Below are positions 1-11,968 of a DNA stretch of 64,000 nt, one piece after another. Under the pieces are notes generated by a model. The model was not told the origin of the DNA, did not search any database, and saw only the letters and a program-made list of their open reading frames with translations. Within the stretch, counting starts at the first letter, position 1. Each line of letters starts with the position of its first letter. The DNA is from Micropterus salmoides (taxonomy: Eukaryota > Chordata > Actinopteri > Centrarchiformes > Centrarchidae): the NCBI RefSeq assembly GCF_014851395.1, contig NW_024040707.1, positions 13,862,187-13,926,186 of the forward strand, written 5' to 3'. A program made the translations under genes and the position numbers.

Positions 1-99
1 TGGCCGTCTGTTTGAAAAGATCTGTCACTGGAAATTATAATTGTGTCCTTATTTCAATGCATTCCTCCGTGCATTTGTTTGTTTCCGGTTATCACCTCA

Positions 100-325
100 A
101 CCGCCAAACTCCCTGTAAATAGTTTGAATGTCCGAACCATCCAAAAAATTTTTCACACCAGAAACGAACCGAACCATGGTTCAGTTTGATCTGGACCGAG
201 ACCACCTATTTTTGTCGGACCAAATCTCGTCTTGTTTGGTCCCTTTCACACCTTCAATTTTGGTTGGGATCAAACTGAAAGGTCCGAAAGTCCAGACCAA
301 ACAAGGTAGGTGTGAAAGCCCCCTG
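100..325. repeat. Interspersed repeat, probable end of a DNA transposon
   Basis: The segment is rich in ggtccg/ggtccc-type words and ends with gtgtgaaagccccct, a phrase I recognise from teleost interspersed repeats that begin with aggggctttcacacc. The 67-residue open frame inside shows no protein family features. The left end is not resolved because no matching inverted terminus is visible within the window. Identification is from pattern memory only. Confidence 0.4.
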
Positions 326-625
326 AGTTAACGTTACTTTAGTCCTATAACGTTACTGTGGAGACAGTCAAGCTCTGCCTTCATATAAGTTAACAAGCGG
401 TTTCTGACCGCAGTGTTTGTAGTAAGATGTATGGTTCCTCAAAAAGTAAAATCATTCATAATGTGGAACAATATAGAGCCTAGTTTCACTGATATAGTTT
501 AAATATGATATGAAAGTTGGGAGATTTAAGTCAGATCAGTTGTAACTGTGTAATTATTATGTTTGTATGATAAGTATTTAATATGTTTATACTTGACTTA
601 TATCTGTTGTAATCTGTTTTAATAG

Positions 626-3332
626 ATCTGTCCTCTCAAGTGTCTACCTAAGCACTGATTTTCCTCGAGCTACAAAGACATTTCGGTAAGATGTATACTT
701 AAATAGTGTTGATGCATGCCTGAATGTTTCATTTTATCAGCAGTGAACCTAATAAACCCCTCAGCCTGTGAATTGCAGACACAAGTTGCCTCATCTGAAG
801 TGGCTGTAATATGTATTTGTAAAGGAATATTTTTTCCACTGTGGTAATGAAAGCTGGTGAGGAATGTTCAGTTTTTATTTAAATCTAATATTATTTATTC
901 ATTTTGGCAGATGTAGTTTGTGGTCTGGTGAACTGTATTGCGTTATTTCAGCTGAGTCTCTTTTACTTAGCATGGCCTAACTGATATAAATGGGATAGAC
1001 AAAATATCAGAAACACCTGTCCATATGATCCAAAACGATCATTCAGTTGCAACAAAACCTGAACATTATCATTTTTATGAAGGGAGGATTTATTGCAGAA
1101 ATGTTGGATTTGACTGCATTAAATGTAGCTAGATGTACCAAATAAATTGGTACTCTGCCCATATCACATGTTTGTGAGAAGTGTTTACATGGCCTTTTGT
1201 AAACTAATCAAACGTTTGTGTTCATATATTGTGTGCCCATTAAGGATTGTAGAGAGTGCTGCTGAAGGAATTTCATCATGCCCATAATTACCTGACTTGC
1301 GAAAGCAGCTCTGATATTGGTGAGTCAGATGAATTATAAAATATAGTATTTTTTGATGATATTCTTGTTGACTGGGCTAATGGGAAATCTTTATATTGTT
1401 TGTTATATTTGCTCTCGCAGGATCAAACAAGAGTATTGAGTGGCACTACAGCTATCCAAGGTATTATCAATTTGCATATTTCTGTGTCAGTTGCCGGCTT
1501 GTTAATCAGACATACTGAGAATATAAAAAATACTACATTGCTAGAACTGACATTTTAACATGAAAGAAGAAATTTTAGCCCTGACTTGAGACATAGGGGG
1601 GATATTGTACTGTTTTAGAAAATTCTCATAGATTTCTTTCAGAAATGATTGGCAGTGATCAAAAGCAGAGAAAACTGTAGATCTGTTAGCATTAAGTGTA
1701 AACATTTTTCACTGTAGGCTCTTTTTAAAGGCCATATAAACTTATGATGAGATGGTTGAATGACTCCTTTATGGTTCTTATACTATTTAGTACCTGTCTG
1801 AAATTCTGTCTCAACCCTGTTCAGACAAAAAATGGTACTGTTGAGGAAAAACACAAGGGTCTGTGTTGGTGTGGGAATGTTGCTTCAGATAGAAGCTAAA
1901 TGATGAAATACTGTATTATACAATTAGTCTAGTTTAAAATATATTTGATTTGCTCAATTATTCAATTCTTAGCCACATAATCTTTAATAATCTAAGTTAG
2001 GTTAAAGAAATTTGCAGGATAACCCTGCATTTTCTTTTCTTGTCAATGCAGTGGTCCATGTCCATTTCTCAGTAAAAAATATATTCTTTTTGCCCAGGCA
2101 GCCACCCTGCTTAAAACAGTAATTGATGCATTATATTTTTCTGTCAAGGCCCAAGTTGGAAACCATTAATCTGCATACATTTATTTGTTTGCAGGTGTTT
2201 GCTGAGTTCATCGCTTTACAAATGTTAAACCTCTGCAACCAATTCTGCGGCGAGCTTGAGAGATACACGCCACGACTGATTGCCCTGTACAGGCAGAAGG
2301 TCAAGAGAGCAGAGGCCCTGCAGAGATCCTCAGGATTTATGACCGTCCAGTGAGTTTAAGATTACCTTTGCCGTAGCAACAATGTTGATCACATAATGGT
2401 CAGTCAATACAGATTGGGAGCTTTGTACTGTAATAGTAAAATTTGATTATGATATTGTCTTGTAATGACTAGGAGGATAGAGCCATCTACTTTCAATTGT
2501 CATTTCTCATTTGCATTTATTTTTGTAAGTTTTCCGGTACATGATCACTTTAAAAGCCATTTACAAGCTTATTTTTAAATTCTTGGGCTGCCAAAGAAAA
2601 TCCTCAATTCCTCAAAATCGCTCAGATTTTATGTGCTGAGCATAACTTTTTATTTTTCTATTCGTCCAAGAGACCAACTCCATCCATGATCGGTCGCCAG
2701 ACGGTCTACTGGCAGTTGCAGACACACAAACAGAGAGAGAGAGATGTACTATAGGCCTTCTCCACAAGCAGCTCACCTGCGGTTGTTACCACAGAATCGT
2801 GGGTGAAAAAGTTCAAATGCGAGCAATGTTGTTTGGGCAGTAAAACATATGGCTGACAATGAAAGTTGAAAGCGGACAGATAGCAGCCTGTATGTATCTG
2901 TCGCTCTATGATACAGAAAGAAAGAAAGTGAAAAGGGTGGTGCAAGCTGGTGTGTGTGTGTGCAGCGTTGTGCGGGACAGAACTGTAGGTGTTTGTGCGA
3001 ATCTCCACATCCCAAAATTGAAAATTGAATACCAACCCAATGAAGGAATAGTCGAATATTTGGGTCCAGCCCTACTGCACTGGTTTCCAAATCTCTTCTA
3101 TTGTCATGTCATGAGTGGATTTTTTGTTGCTATCATTATTATTATTTTAGAATTACATTGGTAGAACTGTTACACTTTATGGCTTGATGTGCTGTAAAAA
3201 TATTTGTATAATAATAACTATTTTGATTGTCAATCTAGGAACAACACGAGGTACACATGGGATGCCATCCGACCCTCCGTGGCCTCCCAGGGAACCTGCA
3301 AGTGGATGACTGATATCTTCAAAACCTGCAAT
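626..3332 (+). CDS. Unidentified protein-coding gene, partial (internal exons)
   Basis: I do not recognise the product. A phase-consistent exon chain can be read: 1253-1319, 1421-1460, 1825-1834 (a 10-nt microexon), 2195-2349 and 3239-3332, each bounded by AG and GT. The two longest exons are best supported; the 2195 exon encodes a helical-looking segment containing LNLCNQFCGELERYTPRL, and the 3239 exon encodes NTRYTWDAIRPSVASQ and ends FKTCN. A further candidate exon at 626-685 is open in one frame, but its phase does not join 1253 without an extra exon. The 10-nt microexon is inferred only because it restores phase between 1460 and 2195. No start or stop codon was located, and continuation past 3332 was not found. 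It could be a fish-specific gene or a domesticated transposon product. No signal peptide or catalytic motif is visible. Confidence 0.45.
2350..3238. other. Intron of the unidentified gene
   Basis: This is AT-rich intronic sequence between the two best-supported exons. It contains a tract around 2700-3090 with overlapping open frames on both strands that look like chance frames. The phrase gtcgaatatttgggtccagc near 3050 resembles the end of a dispersed fish repeat. Nothing else is supported. Confidence 0.4.
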
Positions 3333-3839
3333 GTAAGTACTCCCTGTACTCACCGAAATGTCAATATCAACAATATGAAATGTAAATGTAATGTAATGAA
3401 ATGTACTATGGAAAACAAATTCGAATATCTCTTCCAGCAGCTGACAGGTTTAAAGAGATGAAAGGATAGGTTTGTGGGTTTTTTTGTAGTCTATCTCAAA
3501 ACAATGCTAAAATATGTTGTACAGTGAAAAGGTTATTGTTGGCTATTGGCATCCCCTTCATAGGCACGGCCAAATTGTTAGAAATTAGGGACAAATCCAC
3601 TATTCTCCTTTTAATGAAAAAATGTTTCCCAAACCTCCCAAGACCTGGGCTTGGATTCTGTGTGTATTTATATTAGTAGCATTGTCTTTGAACAGGGCAT
3701 ACTTTTAGACAAAAATGAGTATGTGTACCCAGTGTGGCTTGTTTAAGTCAGACTGCTGAAGTCTCATAACTGTTTCCAATGAACTTTAGAATTTTGTCCT
3801 CATTCTCTTACAGTTGAGTAAGATTAAGAAAGAGATATG

Positions 3840-4734
3840 TACCGTAAAACTTCAATTAATAGCGAGTCCCAAATAGCTGCCTACCTCCTTCACTGGCCTG
3901 GTGCGGGAACATTTTGACAAATAAACGCCTGCCTTAATTATACGCCTGGTCTGATTTTTCTTTGGATGTATAAAACATCTTAAACCCTGCGGGGTCGCCC
4001 GCTTTAGCTGCTTCTAAGCTGCTTAGATTGTTAATACAAATATTACATATTATTATAATATAATTTTTAAACATATGATCAATATGTCAATATGGACATG
4101 CTGAACATCGTTAGATCGGTTAGATTCTCCACAATACCACTGTTAAGTTCATTTAACGGAAACGAACAAGACCCAAAGTTGAATTCTTCTAGATTTACCG
4201 GTGTAACCTGCATGGCTACAAGAGAGGAAAAGGGGAAAAAAAGTGCTGACTCACCTTAAGTTTGAAGCGCTCGTTAAGTCTGCTCGTTAAGTCCGAATGT
4301 GTCCTTTCCTTGATTATTTATCTTCCTTTAGTCTGTAAGGGTCCACCCATCAAAATAATCAAAACAGCTTTTCAGAAAAATGTATCCAAGTTGTAGATCC
4401 TATCATGTGAAATCCATCGCTCTGTCTGCTAAATTCTCTTATCCTGCACCTTGTTGTTGTTGTTGTTTTCTTGAGGTGGCTGCCTTCAAAATAAAAGTGC
4501 AAAGCCGTCTGTCGGAGCTAGATCAAATGAATGATGTGTATTTGATATTATTTGATCATTTTTACACAAGTATTATTCTGTTTGATATAAATAAGGTGTT
4601 TCATAGTAGCTTCGGTTTTGTGCAAAAACAATTAAAGGCCTGTCCCATATGGACGCCTGTCCCAAATAAAGGCAGGGTCAATTCAGTGATTTTAGCAAAT
4701 GAAAGCCCGGGCTATTATTCAAAGTTTTACGGTA
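3840..4734. mobile_element. Non-autonomous DNA transposon with perfect 13-bp terminal inverted repeats
   Basis: The left end reads TACCGTAAAACTT and the right end reads AAGTTTTACGGTA, an exact inverted pair. After the first 13 bases the ends stay similar (cttcaattaatagc against ctttgaataatagc), so the inverted region is longer but diverged. The element is 895 bp. Its longest internal frame (126 codons) has no transposase features, so it is non-autonomous. If the terminal TA is counted as the target duplication it would fit a Tc1/mariner-type insertion; the superfamily is otherwise unassigned. Confidence 0.7.
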
Positions 4735-5652
4735 GTCAGTATAGACAGAAGGAATCATAACAGCCACCAGTAACTCTTAACATTTTGTGTTGTATCAAGA
4801 CAGGCTTGGAAAAAATAAGAAAATATGCTATAAGTGTGTGGGGGGCACAGATGAGCATGTAGTGCTAGCTTTCTTTTAAGCTAGGGGCTACCTTTTGATT
4901 GACAAGTCACTATGTGTGACCAAAATATGGTACCCCAAGGATCTTCAGTCTGTGTTCAGGATGGAGCTGAACACTTCTTTTCTCTCAGCTGGACAGGCAG
5001 GCTGGAATAAAATACAGCTGCTCGTTACTTTCTATAAATTGAACTAAAAGACGTTTTGTTGGCTTCCTGCTCAGCTTCCAGTCTGACCCCTCATTGAGGG
5101 GACCTGGCCAAGGTAGCAGCCATACATAAACACAACATATTAAAATGCTACATACAATCATGACAAAATTCACAAAAACAAAACAAAAAAACACATCTAT
5201 TCAAACACAATGGCCTCTCAAGAAAAACAACCACAGGTCTCCTTCACCACATTCCATGTGATGCTCTTAAATTTATCAATTGATGTACACGTTTCTAGTT
5301 TAAGATCTTTTTGCAAATTATTCCTTTCCCAGGGTGCATAGTATGAAAATGCAGTTTTCCCCAGATCTGTCGAAACCCTGGGTACATTAAAAAGCTTGGA
5401 GGAGCGTAGCTGGTAACTAGCAGAATAGAGACAGAGAACGGTTCAGAGGTAAGCTGGAAGTTTACCTAGCATGGCTTTATATATAAAAATATACCAGTGC
5501 TGTTTTCTGCAGGTGGTCAGTGATGTCCAACCCACCAGATCATATGCAGAAGAATGCAATGGTGAGTGTGGGACTTTGAATTTGTAATAAAGCGTAGAGA
5601 TGCATGATGCACTGAATCAAGGCTCCATAAGATGGAGGAGGTTGCTTGCATA

Positions 5653-7248
5653 CACAGGTGCTAGTCATATAATTAGAACATCATCAAAAAGTTGATTTAT
5701 TTCAGTAAGTCCATTCAAAAAGTGAAACTTGTATAATGTATACATTCATTCCACACAGAATGATATATTTCAAGTGTTCATTCCTTTTAATTTTGATGAT
5801 TATAACTGACAACTAATGAAAACCCCAAAATCAGTATCTCTGAATATTGTGAAAAGGTTCAATATTGCAGACACCTGGTGCCACTCTAATCAGCTAATTA
5901 ACTCAAAACACCTGCAAAGGCCTTTAAATGGTCTCTCAGTCTAGTTCTGTAGGCTACACAATCATGGGGAAGACTGCTGACTTGACAGCTGTCCAAAAGA
6001 CGACCACTGACACCTTGCACAAGGAGGGCAAGACACAAAAGGTCATTGCTAAAGAGGCTGGCTGTTTACAGAGCTCTGTGTCCAATCACATTAATAGAGA
6101 GGTGAAGGGAAGGAAAAGATGTGGTAGAAAAGTGTACAAGCAATAGGGATGACCGCACCCTGGAGAGGATTGTGAAACAAAACCCATTCAAAAATGTGGG
6201 GGAGATTCACAAAGAGTGGACTGCAGCTGGAGTCAGTGCTTCAAGAACCACCACGCACAGACGTATGCAAGACATGGGTTTCAGCTGTTGCATTCCTTGT
6301 GTCAAGCCACTCTTGAACAAGACACAACGTCAGAAGCGTCTCGCCTGGGCTAAAGACAAAAAGGTCTGGACTGCTGCTGAGTGGTCCAAAGTTATGTTCT
6401 CTGATGATTTAAATTTTGCATTTCCTTTGGAAATCAAGGTCCCAGAGTCTGGAGGAAGAGAGGAGAGGCACAGAATCCATGTTGCTTGAAGTCCAGTGTA
6501 TAATTTCCACAGTCAGTGACGGTTTGGGGTGCCATGTGCCATCTGTTGGTGTTGGTTCACTGTGTTTTCTGAGGTCCAAGGTCAACGCAGCCGTCTACCA
6601 GGAAGTTTTAGAGCAATTCATGCTTCCTGCTGCTGACCAACTTTATGGAGATGCAGATTTCATTTTCCAACAGGACTTGGCACCTGCATACAGTACCAAA
6701 GCTACCAGTACCCGGTTTAAGGACCATGGTATCCCTGTTCTTAATTGGCCAGCAAACTCGCCTGACCTTAACCCTATAGAAAATCTATGGGGTATTGTGA
6801 AGAGGAAGATGTGATACGTCAGACCCAACAATGCAGAAGAGCTGAAGGCCACTATCAGAGCAACCTGGGCTCTCATAACACCTGAGCAGTGCCACAGACT
6901 GATCGACTCCATGCCACGCCGCATTGCTGCAGTAATTCAGGCAAAAGGAGCCCCAACTAAGTATTGAGTGCTGTACATGCTCATACTTTTCATGTACATG
7001 TTTGCCAACATTTCTAAAAATCCTTTTTTGTATTGGTCTTAAGTAATATTCAAATTTTCTGAGATACTGAATTTGGGATTTTCATTAGTTGTCAGTTTTA
7101 ATCATCACAATTAAATGATATAAACATTTGAAATATACCAGTCTGTGTGTAATGAATGTATATAATATCCAAGTTTCACTTTTTGAATGGAATTACTGAA
7201 ATAAATCAACTTTTTGATGATATTCTAATTATATGACCAGTACCTGTA
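5653..7248 (+). mobile_element. Tc1-like DNA transposon, nearly full length, inactive
   Basis: The element is 1596 bp and is flanked by TA at 5651-5652 and 7249-7250, the Tc1/mariner target duplication. Long inverted termini of about 200 bp are visible: the left begins cacaggtgctagtcatataa, and the right end read in reverse gives tacaggtactggtcatataa. Both continue through aaaaagttgatttatttcag. The body carries a transposase reading frame in three broken pieces (separate entry). The insertion lies inside a jockey-like LINE and is therefore younger than it. Confidence 0.93.
5964..6966 (+). pseudogene. Tc1-like transposase, broken by frameshifts and a stop
   Basis: The frame opens at ATG 5964 with MGKTADLTAVQK and an N-terminal helix-turn-helix region (SSVSNHINRE) typical of the paired-like DNA-binding half of Tc1 transposases. 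A frameshift near 6130 moves the frame to a segment containing TTTHRRMQDMGFSCCIP and the first catalytic aspartate region (MFSDDLNFAF). A second frameshift near 6420 precedes the DDE-domain block with FIFQQDLAPAYSTKATSTR and the C-terminal NSPDLNPIENLWGIVK. An in-frame TGA at 6812 follows KRKM, after which homology continues to about 6966. Intact family members are about 340 residues in one frame, so this copy cannot encode an active enzyme. Confidence 0.9.
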
Positions 7249-7949
7249 TATGTCTTCCACAAGTGTTTTTTTTTTTTTGGCATTGAAAGTAAAGCTAGAT
7301 TTATTCTAAAATAAAAGCCAATCTTCACTTTGAGCTTCCTAACTAGATTAGCAATATGTACATTAAGTTTGTTGTCTATCCATATATAAGTACTTGTGCG
7401 TGGGTACCCTTTCAATGGATTTACCATCAGACATAAAAATGCTAAGATCATCAAGCAACTGTAGGCGAGCTTTTGAAAAGACCATGAACTTCGTTTTCTG
7501 AGGATTTAAAACCAATTTTAAATTGAACAGAGCAGTTTATAATGACTAAAATGCAGTGTGCTATGGAAGGAGCATGTGTATAAATGACAGTGTCATCAGC
7601 AATCCTTACCTAAATCATTTATAAAAATAGAGAACAGAATAGGTCCCGAAATAGACCTCTGAGGGACCCCTTTAAATATCTCAAGAAACTCAGATTTGTG
7701 GCATTCTGCATGGACACACATAGTCCGATCTACAAAATATTTTCTAAACCATTTAACAGCAATAGGACAGAAACCAGCATCCCTAAGTTTGTTCAGCAAC
7801 AATTCACGATCTACAGAATTCTTTCGTGTTATTGCCACAAGTCTTTCGGATTGTACCACGGGTATAAAACAGATTTATTCTTTAGCTATGGGGAAGTGCA
7901 ACCTATTGTTCCATTACCTTGTCTACCTGAATTAAAATTTGTATAGTAT

Positions 7950-9060
7950 AGGACTTCTTATTTTAAACAATCTTTATTAGCTATCTTTAAAACTACACGT
8001 TTAAAGCTCCCTTTTATATTGTTTAAGTAAAAATGCTGCTGATGGAATAAAATTATGCATATTCGCTTTTTCCACAAAACACAGTAAAGTAAGCAGTAAA
8101 AGGTCATTTTATTTCGCTCAAGAGATTCAAATTATTATCACTTAACACCAAAAAATCTCATTAAGAATCTGGAAATAGAGAATGTTCAACATTATTGCAT
8201 AGAAGAATGAAAACAAACTGATTATCAAAATGGTTGCTGGTTAATTATCTGATCAAGCAGTCAATTACTCCAGCTTTATGCAAGATGTGCCTTATTTTGT
8301 GTCTGTTAAATGTAGAAATAATGGAAGATATTGTGAGAAGATGATACTAATAAAGAGAACTTATTATAATAATTATAATGAGTATTTTTCAGGACTACTA
8401 TCTGAAAATGGGCATTTTGTTAATTTTAAGTTTACTAGTAGTAATTTTGTTGAGTGAGTTTCCATTAGTATTTGAGTCTAGCACAATAAAAAAAAATTTT
8501 TAGTAGATTTCCCTCAGAATATTAAAGTTGTGCACAGTAACATTTATTGAATAAAGAATAAGTGGATTTTAATTATTTAACAAGCATCAGTGAATAAATG
8601 TTTTTTTTAAAAATGTATTTAAGTTAAGGTTTAGTCAAAAATATTATTACCACTACTTATAAAGTTTGAGGTAATCAGTTTCCACAAATAGTTTTAGTAC
8701 TCTGAACTAATTCGGGTTTACAGTGTGTATGTGGACTGCCATTCTCTATTTGTGAACAGCAATGAAGGGGTTCCTCTTTACAGCCCCCCTCCATTCAAAA
8801 ATGTGTTGGGCTTATTGTTACTTCACTTGGATATTCAACCTCTACTGTACAGAATGGCGTAGGTGTTGTTTTCACACTGTTGAAGAGGGAAAGATTCTCA
8901 CCTTAAATTTAACATGAGGAACTACAAGCAGTAGTAGTAGTAGTTTTGGTGTGAGATTTTTTTCATTATAAGACGTTTGTTTGGAAATTGTGTGCTAGTA
9001 TGTGTTTGCTACTATAGCAAACTGCTATTAAGCAACTGTATAACATCTTCCTTGAATTTC
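7950..9060. other. AT-rich intergenic sequence, no gene seen
   Basis: The stretch is very AT-rich, with frequent stops in all frames and no convincing splice-bounded exon. A short (gta)n run is present near 8930-8945. No recognisable repeat termini were found. Confidence 0.5.
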
Positions 9061-9299
9061 CAAGGAAATGTGTCTGTGTCCCACATCCTGGACCTTCTGA
9101 ATTTCAGTCAGTTGTCACCCAAACATCTAGACTCAGTCCCTCTCTATGAAAGAATTGTCTAAATTCAATTGCATTTCAGTTATATAGTGCCAATTCAAGT
9201 CAGTGATAAAACCCACACATTTTAAATGGAAGTCCGAAGATGAAATAGGCTACACCCATGGTTTGGCAGCATTTTCCTTTGATTTCTGTCTGGTTGCAG

Positions 9300-9999
9300 A
9301 TCATCTACTGTATATGGACTGCCAATGCCAAGGACATTGTGGTCTCTTTAATTCTGCTTTGATCCCATGAACATGGCCCAGCCAGAGCCTGGAGACTGGA
9401 GCAGGTTCCTCCAGAGATTCATGGAGGGAAAAAGCGAGTTAGAAACTAAAAGCAAATATGTAATAGATGAAATATATAATATATAATATATATATTCTTT
9501 TATCACCTGTGATTTGTCTTTCTGTTATCTCACAGTGGTGTTTGGTTCCTGGTGCAAACATGCGAGAGGCTGGTAGGTGAAGAAACAGACTACTTCTTAT
9601 ATCCTTTATTTGTTCTATAGGGCCTAATTGAGGTGAGCAGACTGCTGTGCTCGTTCCGGGCACTGTCTCCCTCCCCAGAGCTGAAGAAACTAGTGACAGA
9701 AGTTCAGTTTGACAACATGGCGAATGGTTTCAGTAATTTGATTTTAAAGTATTTCCTTCCATGTGCAAAGGTTAGATGTGTTTGCCTGTATATGTTGGAG
9801 ACTTAAAAAGAAAACAGAGGAGATAAAAACAGCTACTATTTTTTTTATTGCTGTTTTTCCAGGAAAAGTTAATGACTGGAAGAATCATTTCACTGTTCAA
9901 CAGAATGAACAGTTTGAAGACTATGAGAAGATTAAAAACAATGATTTTCAATTTTGCACAGTTACATTCTTAAAAATGTGTGAAATACTTAAACATTAA
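9300..9999 (+). pseudogene. Cytosolic sulfotransferase (SULT family) pseudogene, 3' exons
   Basis: SULT enzymes transfer sulfate from PAPS to phenols, steroids and amines in the cytosol. Four landmarks are readable in order. Exon 9300-9433 has NAKDIVV, then DPMNMAQPEPGDWSRFLQRF and MEGK. A second exon starts at 9536 with VFGSWCKHARGW. A block at about 9620-9720 encodes EVSRLLCSF...SPSPELKKLVTEVQFDNMANG. A last exon at 9863-9996 contains GKVNDWKNHFTVQQNEQF, equivalent to the C-terminal PAPS-binding and dimer motif region. It is disabled: a one-base frameshift sits before DPMNM, a TAG follows GW, another frame change comes before EVSRLL, and the donor at 9434 is GC rather than GT. Introns are retained, so it is an unprocessed relic. 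A fragment at 9065-9162 (NFSQLSPKHLDSVPLYERI) may be an earlier SULT exon. Family assignment is firm; the subfamily is not determined. Confidence 0.8.
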
Positions 10000-10860
10000 T
10001 AATAATAATAATAAGGTTGTTTGAAGTTTTCTTGTTTTTATTTGATTCCAGACATGTAATGCAGCAAGAATTACAAGAACAAAAGTTAGTGAGCAAAAGA
10101 AACAAATTAATCTAACACTGTACTCCTGCACTACAGATTGGAGGGGGCACATTGATTGTATTTTCTATGGCACGTACTGCTTTGCGGAGGGGACAACACT
10201 GCGGGTGCTGGAGGTGCCACCCTGGTCATGAATACAAGAGGTAACGGCGAGTACTGATACAGTCAAATCTTACGGTTTCATTGGAATGTATACAACAACA
10301 CAAGGCCATTGTACTGGAAATACTAAACAAGTCAAGCATCTCACATCACTGGGAGGTACTGCTAGTGACCCTGAGGTAACCGGAAAAGAAGTCATGGACT
10401 GGCTCTCACCAGGAACAGAGGCATAAATTACATTTTATTCTGAAATGATCCATAGTGGAAAAATGTAAGACAGAGCAGAGGGCCACGGGGCTACTTTCAG
10501 GATCACCAAACATATTCAAGTTAACTCAAGTTGACTAAATATGGTTCTATGTGAAGTGCTTTGTCTGTTTCTTTCCAATACCTTTATCATAATATAATGA
10601 CAAATAAAAAAATAAATCAAAATCCTGCCGACCTTGGCCGTTAGTTATTCATCACGCAAAACCTGCATCATTACAATCCTGAGCACAGCCCAGGAAGTCC
10701 TTGACATAACCTCTGCGGTCAAGTATCTACTGTCACAGCTCTGCATGTCCTCAAGAGGCCACAATCTGATGTCAAAATAGCATAACTGTCTGCACAGCTC
10801 AGACACATAAGAAATACCACTTTAGATAGATTGTCTTTCACAGTAACAACTACAGCTATG
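10000..10860. other. Intergenic region between SULT relic and prrt3 3' UTR
   Basis: The region begins with a short (aat)n run at 9998-10013. AT-rich sequence with overlapping AATAAA words is present near 10600-10620. No gene is supported. The open stretch at about 10150-10213 is discussed under rejected items. Confidence 0.4.
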
Positions 10861-10873
10861 TTTCAAATACACC

Positions 10874-10879
10874 TTTATT
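10874..10879 (-). terminator. prrt3: Candidate polyadenylation signal of prrt3
   Basis: The minus strand reads AATAAA here, about 1.36 kb downstream of the prrt3 stop codon, in sequence without other genes. If used, the prrt3 3' UTR contains the (TG)n(GA)n tract near 11.9 kb. The choice of this site is inferred. Confidence 0.4.
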
Positions 10880-11906
10880 CATGAACATCAAAAATAACAG
10901 TATCTACATTGTTGCTTATACATCATATATTTGAAAGATAGTTTCCTCTTGAGTATTAAAATACTTCAATCTAGTGCTCAGGCTTATAGTTAAGTGCTCT
11001 GTTATTGAGTTACGTCTAGTATAAGAGATCTGAGGTTCATGCCAAGCCAGTCTTGTGGGGTGCAGCCCTGCAAAGCTGTGTAGCCTTTTAATAGTTAACA
11101 TATCAAACAGTCTGAATTGATTCAATGCAACTGATAGGATCATGATTATGTTTAATATTCTTATTTCTGTAAAAATGCAGTCAGAGGCTTTAATTGTACA
11201 TATTTATTAATTGAAAAAGCTCTGTCCTGAAGCAAAATAACAAGATGAAATGCATTAACCTCACAGGTGAAAGCCTGAATCTCATTTTGAAGTCTGACAA
11301 CTTCAGCTACAGTTAAAAGCCTCAGCAACACTTTCACTTGTAAGCATGTGTTTGCATGTTTCTGGCTGTTGTTTACTGCCTGCCTCTTCGTGTAACCAGC
11401 TTCACATTAACATACAAGGCAGACTGGACAACAGAAGCATGTTAAGAGCTCAGAAGAAGTAATCCCTAGCTGAGTCATTATGATACGGATGGTAAGACGC
11501 TATAGAGAGTTAACCCAAATTATGGGTTTATGGAACCATATAAATAGCACAGAACCAACCAAGGTTATGTATGGCACATCTTTACACCACAAAGCAAATT
11601 GAAATATGGAAGACAGCAAATAAACTCTATGAAAGCAATAACATTCACAATTGTTGATATGCAGACTTTTTTTTTCACAGAAACAATAGAAATGGGACAT
11701 AGACGCTTAGACACACATTTGCCTTTTACCTTTCAAATGTATTGAAACTCTCAGTGGTGCTGTTCACAGACAGGAAGTTGAATCTATTTTATGGATTTAA
11801 TTTCAACCCCAATCGCAAGCAGGCACCTTCTAAAGAGCCATTCTTAGGACTTATTGAAATGTATGTATAGTCCCAATTTACTTGAAGTTTTACCAGTGTT
11901 ATGCAG

Positions 11907-11960
<54 letters not shown>

Positions 11961-11968
11961 GAGAGAGA
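11907..11968. repeat. Compound (GT)n-(GA)n microsatellite
   Basis: About ten GT units run directly into about twenty GA units with a single interruption (ggga). The tract lies in the presumed 3' UTR of prrt3, so the transcript would carry the complementary CU/CA-rich run. Confidence 0.95.

Larger units (their letters stand above)
5085..7940 (-). mobile_element. Jockey-like non-LTR retrotransposon (LINE), 5'-truncated, split by a Tc1 element
   Basis: Read on the minus strand, 7859-7596 encodes a reverse transcriptase stretch with the palm motif GVPQRSISGPILF followed by FINDLG. This is the usual block around the second catalytic site of LINE polymerases. The coding sequence decays through 7590-7251, is interrupted by a Tc1-like transposon (5653-7248), and resumes at 5650-5240 with frames resembling the C-terminal part of these ORFs (KTAFSYYAPWERNNLQKDL). 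The 3' end at about 5085-5240 carries a gctgctaccttggccaggt phrase typical of the 3' UTR of fish elements of this type. Stops and frameshifts throughout show it is dead. Family assignment is from memory of fish LINE proteins. Confidence 0.75.

Noticed and set aside
5512..5561. Apparent exon with good acceptor and donor that would continue the unidentified left-hand gene in phase
   Set aside because: It lies inside the minus-strand LINE coding remnant, so the splice-like borders are most likely chance.
10150..10213. Frame reading YCFAEGTTLRVLEV, resembling an antigen-receptor J segment (FGxGT motif)
   Set aside because: The first glycine is replaced by alanine, no recombination signal heptamer/nonamer pair was seen upstream, and no donor follows at the expected place.
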